A stretch of DNA of 34,635 nt from JACQPU01 sp039961715 (lineage in GTDB: Bacteria; Bacteroidota; Ignavibacteria; UBA10030): the NCBI GenBank assembly GCA_039961715.1, contig JABRVW010000011.1:1-34635 (forward strand), in the 5' to 3' direction. Of the stretch, positions 16,585 to 24,395 are shown one piece after another. Under the pieces are notes generated by a model. That model searched no databases, was not told the DNA's origin, and was given only the letters and a program-made list of their open reading frames with translations. Position numbers and translations under genes: made by a program. Within the stretch, counting starts at the first letter, position 1. Every line of letters starts with the position of its first letter.

Positions 16585-17307
16585 CTAGAGAATATCGAAC
16601 CGCACCCCCGCGGAAATCGTCATTCCGTCGACATTGATCCTCGCGGGGATTTCCCCCTGCTGAAACTGGACAACCTGCCCCCCGTACGGTACCGATGAAA
16701 CGCTGAACCTGTTCCGGACATCAACCTCGGGATCACGGAATTTCAATCCGGCGACAACCGCGACTCCCGGCATGGCCATGTACTCCATGTTCACGGAGAC
16801 GTGAATGCCGAAACCCGTCCTGTTCCCGACGGCGTCGGCGGACACACCGGCCACGGAATAGACACGTTTGGTCACATACGCTCCTACTCCGCCGCCCATC
16901 GACACCCTCCATATGCGGGATCCGAGGGGAACATAGACCTGCCCCCCCAGCTCGATCGGAATCATTGAGTACCCCTCCTCCACCGGCAGGCGCCGCGGGG
17001 GAGTGACGGAGCCATCGAGACGCATTTCAGATTTCACCTGGGAGAGGTATTCGATGCTCAGCGAGAAGTGGAAGCTGCCATTGAGAGGCCGGGCAATGAT
17101 TTCCCCTCCAAGGCCCAGAACGCTGGTGAACGGCGTCGTGACCGTGCGAAGCTCAAAGGAAGGATTGTTGGGATTGGGATAAAGCTTGGAGGTGGTGATC
17201 AACAGTCCGCGTGCCGCCACTGCCACTCCCCATTCTGCCGTTTGCGCGCCAGCCGGCGAAAGTCCCAATGCCAGTGCCACCGCCGTCAGCGCGCATCTCC
17301 GAACCAT
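16585..17307 (-). CDS. predicted outer-membrane beta-barrel protein, function unknown
   Basis: A 240-residue protein with a signal peptide (MVRRCALTAVALALGLSPAG, then AQ). Alternating hydrophobic/polar strands follow throughout, for example WGVAVAARGLLITT, FHFSLSIEYLSQV, IWRVSMGGGVGAYV, GFGIHVSVNMEYM and GVAVVAGLKF. The last strand ends in aromatic-containing MTISAGVRFDIL, as in OmpA/OmpW-like small barrels. No family can be named with confidence. It lies 11 bp after the PpiD-like chaperone gene and before aroK, so it is probably translated from the same message. Confidence 0.65.
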   Translation of the reverse strand: MVRRCALTAVALALGLSPAGAQTAEWGVAVAARGLLITTSKLYPNPNNPSFELRTVTTPFTSVLGLGGEIIARPLNGSFHFSLSIEYLSQVKSEMRLDGSVTPPRRLPVEEGYSMIPIELGGQVYVPLGSRIWRVSMGGGVGAYVTKRVYSVAGVSADAVGNRTGFGIHVSVNMEYMAMPGVAVVAGLKFRDPEVDVRNRFSVSSVPYGGQVVQFQQGEIPARINVDGMTISAGVRFDIL

Positions 17308-17318
17308 ATCATCCCCGC

Positions 17319-19406
17319 TCAGCGAAAGAATCGATCACGATAGTCGGCAATCTCAGCCCGTTCGCGCAGAACTGCCACCCAATCCTGCGAAAACCTGGTG
17401 CGCTTCTCCTGAAGGAGCTCCTGCATCAGGTCATCACGCCGGGAGGCGTATTGCGTCGAATCAAAAGGAGTCCTGGAAATCATTTCCATAATGTAGTATC
17501 CACGGGCACCCTGGAAAGGCGGCGAAACCTGACCAGGCTCCAGGGATTCCGCCATGCCGATGAAGGCAAGGTCCCGCCCGATCGATGTCGGAGGCTCGCT
17601 CGCCTTGAAAGGTCCGGTCGATCGGACTGTCACATCAGGAAACGAAGCCGCAACCATGCGCAGACTTCCGCCACGCGGGATCGCGGCATGGACTGCCTGC
17701 GCCCGCTTACGGACCTTCTCCATCTTTCTCTCACGAATAACCATCGATCTCGTGATGTTTTTCACGTCGGCCAACGGCCGGACTCCCTCCTCCCGGATGC
17801 CGCTGAGCCTGAACACACCCACCCCCGCACTCATCCCGATTGGCTCACTCACATCACCCACGGAAGCAGAAAAGGCGAAGTTCATCACGGCATCGTTGAA
17901 GCCGATTTGGGGGATTGCACCCCCTTTGGTGAACTCCGGCGTCTCGCGAATCTGAACGGAGCTGTTGCGCGCCGCGTTCTCAAATCCCTCTTCGCCAGCA
18001 AGGTACACAAAATCCTGTGCTTGCTGGTATGCCCGGTCAATGGACTGGGAACTGGCCTTCACGCGTATGGCAAGGTCGACAAGCTCCACTTCCTTGTTGG
18101 TGCGATCGAGCACCTTGATCACATGGTAGCCGAACTGAGTCCGCACGGGTCCGAGGACTTCGCCCACGTTCGCACGGAAGGCTGCATCTGCAAACGGCTT
18201 CACCCACGTCGTTCTGCTCCCCCACCCCAAGTCCCCTCCATCGGGCGCGGAAGCGTCCGTACCGTGTTGCCGTGCAAGCTCTGCAAAATCCTCCCCGGCC
18301 CGAATTCTGCCTAGCAGTTCACGGGCTTGGCGGAGCGATGCCGCAGAATCCACACCAACCGGTACCAGAATATGCGCGGCACGGACGAACGTTTCTGAGC
18401 CACGACGCGTGTTGGTCACCTTGATGAGATGAAAACCGTCAAAATCCCGTATCGGACCGATCAGGTCGCCGGCCTTCGCGGAGAAAACGTCCGCCTTTGC
18501 ACGGCTGAGCTCCGAAGGCTTGTAAAAGGCCTTGGTAGCCGGGATTTCAGAAGAGGCTTTGGCAAGCTCAAGAAAATCGGCTCCGGCAAGGGCCTCTTGC
18601 TTCAATCTCTCCAATTCAGCCACGACATCAGCCGTATCCTCGGGGGATGGAGCAAGGGAGAACACGACGTAACTCAGCTTGCGGGCCGGGCGGACCTTGA
18701 ACTCCTCCTGGTGCTCCCTGTAATACCGCTCAATGTCTGCCTCCGTCACTTCCACAAGGGAATCGGGCACCATCACCGAGGGATCGAACAGGGCGTAGAG
18801 GGCCTCCATGGTCGCTGTTCTCTCAGAAAACCGCTGGCGGATCTCCGCCTCGCTCACGCGGACGGTTGCCAGAAGAAGGCTCTGGAGTTTTTGCTGTCTC
18901 AATTGATCTCTCAGCCGTCGTTCCACCTCGAGCCAGGCGTTGCGATTCTGAGGGTCTGCAAGAGCCCGGTCATACGCCGCCCGGTTGAATGCGCCCGTGG
19001 AATCACGAAACATCGACACGAGTTCCTCCGGGGGGGTCGGACCATGCACCAGGTTGACGATCTCTGCATCCGTGACGGTTATGCCGATCCGTTCAATCTC
19101 CTGATTGATCAGGATCTGACTGACAAGCGTATTCCACACTTGTGAGCGAATCTGTCGCTCGGCTTCTGGATCGGGTTCCTGTCCGGTTTGCGCCCGCTGA
19201 GCTTCCAGGGCGCGCCGATAGACTTCAGAAAACTCCCGGTAGGTGATTTTGTCCCCATTTATCTCGCCAACCGAATCCCCCGCTCCGCCGGGACGAAGCG
19301 TCGTAAGTTCCATCCCCCAGTCCAGCATGATATAGGCGATGAAGATAAACGCGAACACAGCGAAGAGTTTGCCCAGGTTATTGCGAATCTGTGACATCAA
19401 CGGCAT
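17319..19406 (-). CDS. PpiD-like membrane-anchored peptidyl-prolyl isomerase (SurA_N + parvulin domains)
   Basis: About 695 residues. The start at 19406 gives MPLMSQIRNNLGKLF followed by a single transmembrane anchor (FAVFAFIFIAYIMLDWG, about residues 15-31), the layout of PpiD. A SurA-N-like chaperone region follows (GEINGDKITYREF onward). After it come a degenerate parvulin-like segment around residues 235-330 and a well-conserved parvulin domain at about 338-435 (AAHILVPV...GGDLGWG...FGYHVIKV). It should fold exported and outer-membrane proteins at the periplasmic face of the inner membrane. A longer in-frame extension upstream of 19406 is rejected because it would run through the promoter. 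It is the first gene of a four-gene operon with an outer-membrane protein and aroK-aroB. Confidence 0.87.
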   Translation of the reverse strand: MPLMSQIRNNLGKLFAVFAFIFIAYIMLDWGMELTTLRPGGAGDSVGEINGDKITYREFSEVYRRALEAQRAQTGQEPDPEAERQIRSQVWNTLVSQILINQEIERIGITVTDAEIVNLVHGPTPPEELVSMFRDSTGAFNRAAYDRALADPQNRNAWLEVERRLRDQLRQQKLQSLLLATVRVSEAEIRQRFSERTATMEALYALFDPSVMVPDSLVEVTEADIERYYREHQEEFKVRPARKLSYVVFSLAPSPEDTADVVAELERLKQEALAGADFLELAKASSEIPATKAFYKPSELSRAKADVFSAKAGDLIGPIRDFDGFHLIKVTNTRRGSETFVRAAHILVPVGVDSAASLRQARELLGRIRAGEDFAELARQHGTDASAPDGGDLGWGSRTTWVKPFADAAFRANVGEVLGPVRTQFGYHVIKVLDRTNKEVELVDLAIRVKASSQSIDRAYQQAQDFVYLAGEEGFENAARNSSVQIRETPEFTKGGAIPQIGFNDAVMNFAFSASVGDVSEPIGMSAGVGVFRLSGIREEGVRPLADVKNITRSMVIRERKMEKVRKRAQAVHAAIPRGGSLRMVAASFPDVTVRSTGPFKASEPPTSIGRDLAFIGMAESLEPGQVSPPFQGARGYYIMEMISRTPFDSTQYASRRDDLMQELLQEKRTRFSQDWVAVLRERAEIADYRDRFFR

Positions 19407-19451
19407 AACGGCCTCTGATTCCTCGGATTTTTCGTGCAGAAGGTAAACAGA

Positions 19452-19480
19452 AATATATGCCCGGATTGGCTTAAAAGCAA
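19452..19480 (-). promoter_or_regulatory. promoter of the ppiD-like operon
   Basis: On the minus strand there is TTGCTT (19480-19475), a 17-bp spacer and TATATT (19457-19452), about 39 bases of leader before the ATG at 19406. It is back-to-back with the secD promoter. Confidence 0.7.
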
Positions 19481-19489
19481 CGTTTTTTA

Positions 19490-19518
19490 TTGACTTTCCC
19501 GGCACATTGACGTATATT
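19490..19518 (+). promoter_or_regulatory. promoter of the secD-secF-STAS operon
   Basis: TTGACT (19490-19495), a 17-bp spacer and TATATT (19513-19518) form one of the strongest sigma70-like matches in the window. The predicted leader is about 113 bases before the GTG of secD. It contains a 15-codon open frame (19594-19641) that overlaps the secD start. Confidence 0.75.
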
Positions 19519-19637
19519 TTTCCTCGTTTCTTCCATGCAACTCTCCTTGTCCCATCCTCCCATTTCATTCCCAGGGTTCATTCGGTGTTCGTCATGATGG
19601 ACAGGCGAAGAGTACGTTTCAGATCCGGAGATCGTTT

Positions 19638-21506
19638 GTGAGAAATCAACTTTCGAAATTCATTCTTATCGGCGCAGCGATCATTCTCTCCGTCTATTTT
19701 CTGTGGCCCACCTATCAGGACTACAGCTTCCGTCAAACCCTCAATTCCCTTTCCGGCCAGGACAGTATTGCCTACGCCGAGCAGAACCAGGATGCCATGC
19801 TGGAGGCCCGTCTCAAACGCATGAAGCTGGGATTGGATCTTCAGGGCGGCATGCGAGTCGTTCTTGAAGTTGACGTCCTGAAACTGTTGGAGGACCTCGC
19901 AAAGAACAAGGATGAGAATTTCCAAACCATCCTCAACACGCTCCGCGCGGAAGCCGCAGGAACAGAGATCGACATCATCCCCGCATTCTCCGCCGCGTTT
20001 CAGGCGCGCGGAATCCGGATGAGCAGATATTATCTGAACATCCGCGATGATGACGCCACGGTGACGGCATACCTCGAAGACGAGTCCCAGAAGGCGATCG
20101 ATCGGGCCGTGGAAATCGTGCGGAATCGCGTTGATCAATACGGACTCACGGAACCCACGATCCAGAAGCAGGGCGGACGCCGGATCATCGTGGAACTCCC
20201 CGGCGTCAAGGATGAAGAAGAAGTGAGGCAACTCCTCCGGGGAACGGCCAAGCTTGAGTTCCTGATGCTCAGGGACCCCGATATCACGTACAAGGTCATG
20301 GAATCGATTGACCGGTACCTCGCGGGCAAGGGTGAAACAGATACCACGAAGGCTTCGTCGCCGCAACAGCAACCGCCGAGAGACGCGCTCACCGAACTTC
20401 TGGGGGGAACGGAGACGACGCAAGATACAACGGAAGAAGCACAGTTTCGACGGGACCACCCGTTTTTCACGTACGTTCTCCCCGACCAGAGAGGGAGTGG
20501 CGACGGCTACGTGGCCGAGAAAAACCGTGAACGGGTCCGCTCCCTGCTTGAACGTCCGGAAATCCGACGGTTGATGCCGAACGACTTTGAGTTTCGCTGG
20601 TCAGCCAAAACATTTGAAGATAAGTCGACCGGCACGCGATACTATACGCTCTTTGCGGTCCGGCCTCAGCCTGTGCTGACCGGTGGAGTCATCGTGAACG
20701 CCCGCGCAAGCGTCGATCCGCAGGACAATCGGCCCGTTGTCAACATGGAAATGAACGCCGAAGGCTCCCGTGAATGGTCACGCCTCACAGGCGCCAACGT
20801 TGGCAAGCGCGTCGCCGTATCCCTTGACAATGCCATCTTCTCCGCCCCGGTCATCCAGGAAAAGATCAGTGGAGGCCAATCCCGCATCACAGGAATGGAT
20901 TCTCCCGAAGAGGCACGTCTCCTCGAGATCGTCCTGAAGGCCGGTGCCCTGCCGGCTCCTGTCGCCATTATTGAACAACGAAGTGTCGGACCCTCACTCG
21001 GTGAAGACTCAATCCGGTCCGGCCTCTCAGCAACCCTCATCGCCTTTGGTCTCACCGTGTTGTTCATGATCCTCTACTATCGTACGGCAGGTTTTGTTGC
21101 TGACTTGGCCCTGTTCTTCAACATGCTGTTCATCCTGGGAGTCATGGCGGGATTCCAGGCCACGCTTACCCTCCCCGGCATCGCGGGCATTATTCTGACG
21201 ATCGGCATGGCCGTCGACGCCAACGTGCTCATTTATGAACGCATGAGGGAGGAGCTTGCAGGAGGAAAAACGATCAAGGCAGTTGTGGATGCAGGGTATT
21301 CCAAGGCTCTCAGCGCTATCGTGGACTCGAATATCACCACGTTTCTGACCGGATTGATCCTCTATCAATTCGGAACCGGCCAGGTCCAGGGATTCGCGCT
21401 GACGCTCATGATCGGCATTGTCGCGAGCATGTTCAGCGCCATTATTATCACCCGTGTCATGTTCGATCTCATGACCGAACGCGGCATGGTTCCCAGCATT
21501 GGCTGA
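19638..21506 (+). CDS. secD: protein translocase subunit SecD
   Basis: A 622-residue SecD. The GTG at 19638 (GGAG seven bases upstream) begins the cytoplasmic tip and first helix (FILIGAAIILSVYFLWP). Conserved blocks are LGLDLQGGMRVVLEVDV, NRVDQYGLTEPTIQKQGGRRIIVELPG and LDNAIFSAPVI. SVGPSLGEDSI and the membrane motif GIAGIILTIGMAVDANVLIYER, which carries the Asp implicated in proton use, also match. With SecF it uses the proton motive force to pull exported proteins through SecYEG on the periplasmic side. A low-complexity, Thr/Gln/Pro-rich linker interrupts the periplasmic P1 region around residues 230-270. secF starts 21 bp later. Confidence 0.97.
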   Translation: MRNQLSKFILIGAAIILSVYFLWPTYQDYSFRQTLNSLSGQDSIAYAEQNQDAMLEARLKRMKLGLDLQGGMRVVLEVDVLKLLEDLAKNKDENFQTILNTLRAEAAGTEIDIIPAFSAAFQARGIRMSRYYLNIRDDDATVTAYLEDESQKAIDRAVEIVRNRVDQYGLTEPTIQKQGGRRIIVELPGVKDEEEVRQLLRGTAKLEFLMLRDPDITYKVMESIDRYLAGKGETDTTKASSPQQQPPRDALTELLGGTETTQDTTEEAQFRRDHPFFTYVLPDQRGSGDGYVAEKNRERVRSLLERPEIRRLMPNDFEFRWSAKTFEDKSTGTRYYTLFAVRPQPVLTGGVIVNARASVDPQDNRPVVNMEMNAEGSREWSRLTGANVGKRVAVSLDNAIFSAPVIQEKISGGQSRITGMDSPEEARLLEIVLKAGALPAPVAIIEQRSVGPSLGEDSIRSGLSATLIAFGLTVLFMILYYRTAGFVADLALFFNMLFILGVMAGFQATLTLPGIAGIILTIGMAVDANVLIYERMREELAGGKTIKAVVDAGYSKALSAIVDSNITTFLTGLILYQFGTGQVQGFALTLMIGIVASMFSAIIITRVMFDLMTERGMVPSIG

Positions 21507-21527
21507 GTAAGGAGTTCGAATACCGAA

Positions 21528-22454
21528 ATGCAATTCTTCAAGAAGACAAATTTTGACTTTCTGGGCCCGCGCAAGGTGATGTATAGCCTGTCGGCCGCCG
21601 TGATCCTGGCCGGGATGATCTCTCTGACGGTAAAAGGCATCGACTTCGGCATTGATTTCCTGGGCGGCACGGAGGTTCTTCTGGAGTTTGACCAACGTCC
21701 TGCGATCGGAGACATCCGTGACGCACTGGCGACCGTGGGCCTGGCGCAGAGCGAGATCAAGGCCTATGGCCTTGGCGAGACCATCCTGGTCCGTACCGTC
21801 GAGCAGGCAGAAGGGACCGTGATCGGAGACCGAATCAAAACCGCCCTCACCCAGTCGTTTCCCGAACGAACCATGGAGGTTCTGAAGCAATACAAGATCA
21901 GTCCCAAAATCGGCAAGGAGCTCAGAACAGACGCCTTGTACGCCGTGGCAGCCTCGCTGCTGGTCATGCTGGGGTACATTGGAATCCGGTTCAAATTCGT
22001 GTACGGCTTTGGTGCAGTCATTGCCGTGTTTCATGACGTTCTCGTCGCCCTGAGCGCCCTCACCCTCCTGGATGGCCTGATTCCCTGGTTTAACTTTGAG
22101 ATCACCCAGGAAGTGGTGGCCGCATTCCTCACCCTCGTCGGCATCTCGGTCAACGACACGGTCGTTGTGTTTGACCGTATCAGGGAAAACCTCAAGATCT
22201 ACAGAACCATGTCCCTCCTGGAAGTGATCAACCGGAGCCTGAACGACACCCTCAGCCGAACGATTATTACACAGGGGACGGTCCTTCTTGTCTTGCTGGT
22301 GCTGCTTTTTGCGGGGGGGGAGGTCACGCGTGGCTTTGCCTTCACGCTCGCCATGGGGACCATTGCAGGTACGTATTCTTCGATTTATATTGCAAGCGCC
22401 ATTGTGCTCGACTGGAATCTTCGCAAAGCACGGAAGGACGTCCGGACGAAGTAA
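21528..22454 (+). CDS. secF: protein translocase subunit SecF
   Basis: A 308-residue SecF with six predicted transmembrane helices. The signatures are FDFLGPRKVMY, GIDFGIDFLGGTEVLLEF, the RFKFVYGFGAVIAVFHDVL helix and VGISVNDTVVVFDRIREN in helix 4-5. It partners SecD in the SecDF complex. It lies 21 bp after secD, and the STAS gene follows by 29 bp without an obvious terminator, so all three are probably one transcript. yajC is not in the window. Confidence 0.97.
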   Translation: MQFFKKTNFDFLGPRKVMYSLSAAVILAGMISLTVKGIDFGIDFLGGTEVLLEFDQRPAIGDIRDALATVGLAQSEIKAYGLGETILVRTVEQAEGTVIGDRIKTALTQSFPERTMEVLKQYKISPKIGKELRTDALYAVAASLLVMLGYIGIRFKFVYGFGAVIAVFHDVLVALSALTLLDGLIPWFNFEITQEVVAAFLTLVGISVNDTVVVFDRIRENLKIYRTMSLLEVINRSLNDTLSRTIITQGTVLLVLLVLLFAGGEVTRGFAFTLAMGTIAGTYSSIYIASAIVLDWNLRKARKDVRTK

Positions 22455-22483
22455 CAACTTCATTCACGAGGGAGAGTATCCGT

Positions 22484-22822
22484 ATGAAATTCAAGACGAA
22501 GGAATTGAAGGGCGTTACGGTCATCGAGCTGAACGGGAATGTGATGGGGGGACCGGATGCCACCGAGCTGAACGAAGAACTGCACAAGCTCGTTTCAGGC
22601 GGTAAGAACAAGGTGGTGGTGGACCTCGGGGACGTTAAATTCATGAACAGCTCCGGACTCGGCATGCTGATCAGGGCGTTGACCACGATGCGGAATGCCG
22701 GAGGAGACATGAAACTGGCCAGAGCGTCGGAGAAGATCGAAAGCCTCCTCATCGTCACAAAGCTCATCACCGTGTTCGACCATCACGAATCCGTGGCGAA
22801 AGCCGTCGATGCCTTCAAATGA
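22484..22822 (+). CDS. STAS-domain anti-sigma factor antagonist
   Basis: A 112-residue single STAS domain: VTVIELNGNVMGGPDATELNEEL, VVVDLGDVKF, then the phospho-acceptor loop M-N-S-S57-G-L-G. S57 is the position equivalent to the phosphorylated Ser of SpoIIAA/RsbV. In partner-switching systems an unphosphorylated antagonist binds an RsbW-like kinase and frees a sigma factor. No such kinase or phosphatase is nearby, so the partner lies elsewhere. A GGGAGAG ribosome binding site precedes the ATG. It follows secF closely and its TGA overlaps the ATG of the BtuF-like gene. Confidence 0.88.
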   Translation: MKFKTKELKGVTVIELNGNVMGGPDATELNEELHKLVSGGKNKVVVDLGDVKFMNSSGLGMLIRALTTMRNAGGDMKLARASEKIESLLIVTKLITVFDHHESVAKAVDAFK

Positions 22823-23688
22823 TCCCGCTCGGTTCTGATTCAAAGGGGAGACCCCGGGTCTCCCCTTTTTTGTTGGCCGCTCTTCTGCTGGCGTGCGGAC
22901 GACAAGACCCCCTCCCGAATCCGACACCAACACCGGCTACGCGAATCGTCTCCCTCGCCCCCAATCTTACGGAAATCCTTTTTGCGCTCGGACTCGATAG
23001 TACTGTTGTCGGCGTGACTGACTTCTGCGACTATCCGCCGCTCGCAAGAACCAGGACCCGCGTGGGCGGAATGACGAATCCGAGCTTTGAAACGATCGCG
23101 GAACTCAGGCCCGATCTCATCCTCATGACGGTCGCGGGAAACTCGAGGGCGGACCATGATAAACTCGTCTCTCTCGGTTTTACCGTGGTGACAACCGATC
23201 CCTCCATGGTGGAGGGTGTTTATGCATCGATCGCTCGCATCGGATCATTGACCGGAACCCAGCATCGCGCAGATTCCCTGATCACGGCCTTGCGGCAGGA
23301 TCAGGAAGACTTGATGGCACGGGCGCGAAGGCGGGCTCCGCGCTCCGTACTGCTTCTCCTCTCCCTCCGTCCGATCATCGCCGCCGGAACCGCATCGTTC
23401 ATTGATGACCTCCTCCGACTGGCCAACGCAACCAACGCAGCGGCAGGGACGGCTTCCGCCTATCCTTTGCTCAGCCGCGAAGACATTCTTCAGAAGAATC
23501 CGGATGCGTTGATCCTCCTGGATGACGTCGCCTTGGACCCACGCGAGATCGTCGAGGCCTACCCGGAATGGAACACGCTCGGGGCAGTTCGCAACGGTCG
23601 TGTGATCATCCTCAATACCGACCTCATCAGCCGGCCGGGGCCGCGCATCATGGAAGGACTCCGCCTCCTCATCTCTGCTCTCGAATAA
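22819..23688 (+). CDS. BtuF-like (helical-backbone) metal-chelate ABC substrate-binding lipoprotein
   Basis: A 289-residue protein of the class III (BtuF/FhuD) binding-protein fold. RIVSLAPNLTEILFALGL, VVGVTDFCDYPP, GGMTNPSFETIAELRPDLIL and the C-terminal NTLGAVRNGRVIILN are family hallmarks. The N-terminus carries a lipobox (LLLAC, C26). Cobalamin or a ferric siderophore is the likely ligand, but no BtuC or BtuD is adjacent. The start is uncertain. The ATG at 22819 overlaps the STAS stop but lies before an intrinsic terminator that is fully inside the reading frame. An alternative TTG at 22870 or 22873 would give a very short signal peptide without basic residues, so the ATG is preferred. 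Confidence 0.85.
   Translation: MIPLGSDSKGRPRVSPFLLAALLLACGRQDPLPNPTPTPATRIVSLAPNLTEILFALGLDSTVVGVTDFCDYPPLARTRTRVGGMTNPSFETIAELRPDLILMTVAGNSRADHDKLVSLGFTVVTTDPSMVEGVYASIARIGSLTGTQHRADSLITALRQDQEDLMARARRRAPRSVLLLLSLRPIIAAGTASFIDDLLRLANATNAAAGTASAYPLLSREDILQKNPDALILLDDVALDPREIVEAYPEWNTLGAVRNGRVIILNTDLISRPGPRIMEGLRLLISALE
22842..22871 (+). terminator. intrinsic terminator after the secDF-STAS operon, inside the BtuF-like frame
   Basis: A 12-bp perfect stem, AAAGGGGAGACC (22842-22853) with GGTCTCCCCTTT (22857-22868) and a three-base loop, is followed by a run of T to 22871. It is among the strongest terminators in the window, yet it lies in codons 8-18 of the downstream lipoprotein gene. Confidence 0.85.
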
Positions 23689-23694
23689 GGACGG

Positions 23695-23723
23695 TTGCTT
23701 CTCTTCCCTCAACCCGATATATT
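23695..23723 (+). promoter_or_regulatory. promoter of the deoxynucleoside kinase gene, nearly leaderless
   Basis: TTGCTT (23695-23700), a 17-bp spacer and TATATT (23718-23723) place +1 near 23730, only about six bases before the ATG at 23736. No ribosome binding site is present. Confidence 0.65.
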
Positions 23724-23735
23724 CACCCACTGATC

Positions 23736-24395
23736 ATGCCCGCCCAAACTCCCGTGTTCGTCGCCGTGGCCGGCAACATCGGCGCCGGCAAATCATCCCT
23801 CACGCGTCTTCTCGCCGACCGGTTCGGCTGGATCCCCTATTTCGAATCCGTCGATGACAATCCCTATCTTGCAGACTTCTATGCCGACATGAAACGGTGG
23901 TCCTTTCATCTTCAGATGTACTTTCTCGCCAACCGGTTCAAGAACCACAAACAAATGATCGAATCCGGAAAGCCTGTCATTCAGGATCGTTCAATTTATG
24001 AGGACGCCGAGATTTTTGCGAGAAACCTTTTTGAAATGGGAAACATGGAGCGGAGGGACTACGAAAACTACGTGTCGCTCTTCAGGGTCATGATGGAATA
24101 CCTCAAGCCCCCCGATCTTATGATTTATCTGCAATGTTCCGTGGATGCTCTGCTGGAACAGATTGCAAAGCGGGGGAGGACGTATGAACAGAGCATCACG
24201 AGGGAGTATCTCGAGCTTCTCAACGGACACTATGAGGAATGGATCGGACGGTACGACCTGGGACCTTTGCTGGTTGTCCGCACGAAAGGGTTGGATTTTG
24301 TTCATCGCGCGAACGATCTTGATGAACTGGCGGGTGCTGTAGAGAAGTGCCTGCGGAATCCCGCATCGTCCCCCCGCCGCACCACGTTCCGCTAA
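23736..24395 (+). CDS. deoxynucleoside kinase (dGK/dAK family)
   Basis: A 219-residue P-loop kinase. Walker A is G13-N-I-G-A-G-K-S-S, followed by ESVDDNPYLADFYADMKRW and FHLQMYFLANRFK, then QDRSIYEDAEIFARNL in the position of the E/D-R-S motif. The late YLQCSVDALLEQIAKRGRTYE contains the LID arginines. This pattern matches bacterial deoxyguanosine/deoxyadenosine kinases of the salvage pathway. The frame extends upstream into the preceding gene, but the ATG at 23736 is the first sensible start. Its TAA overlaps the stop of the convergent S41 protease gene by four bases. Confidence 0.87.
   Translation: MPAQTPVFVAVAGNIGAGKSSLTRLLADRFGWIPYFESVDDNPYLADFYADMKRWSFHLQMYFLANRFKNHKQMIESGKPVIQDRSIYEDAEIFARNLFEMGNMERRDYENYVSLFRVMMEYLKPPDLMIYLQCSVDALLEQIAKRGRTYEQSITREYLELLNGHYEEWIGRYDLGPLLVVRTKGLDFVHRANDLDELAGAVEKCLRNPASSPRRTTFR

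Noticed and set aside
21027..22463. Long minus-strand open frame (478 codons) opposite secD/secF
   Set aside because: It is antisense to two unmistakable genes. Its translation is low-complexity, rich in His, Asp, Gln and Gly, with no domain pattern, as expected from the complement of GC-rich coding sequence.
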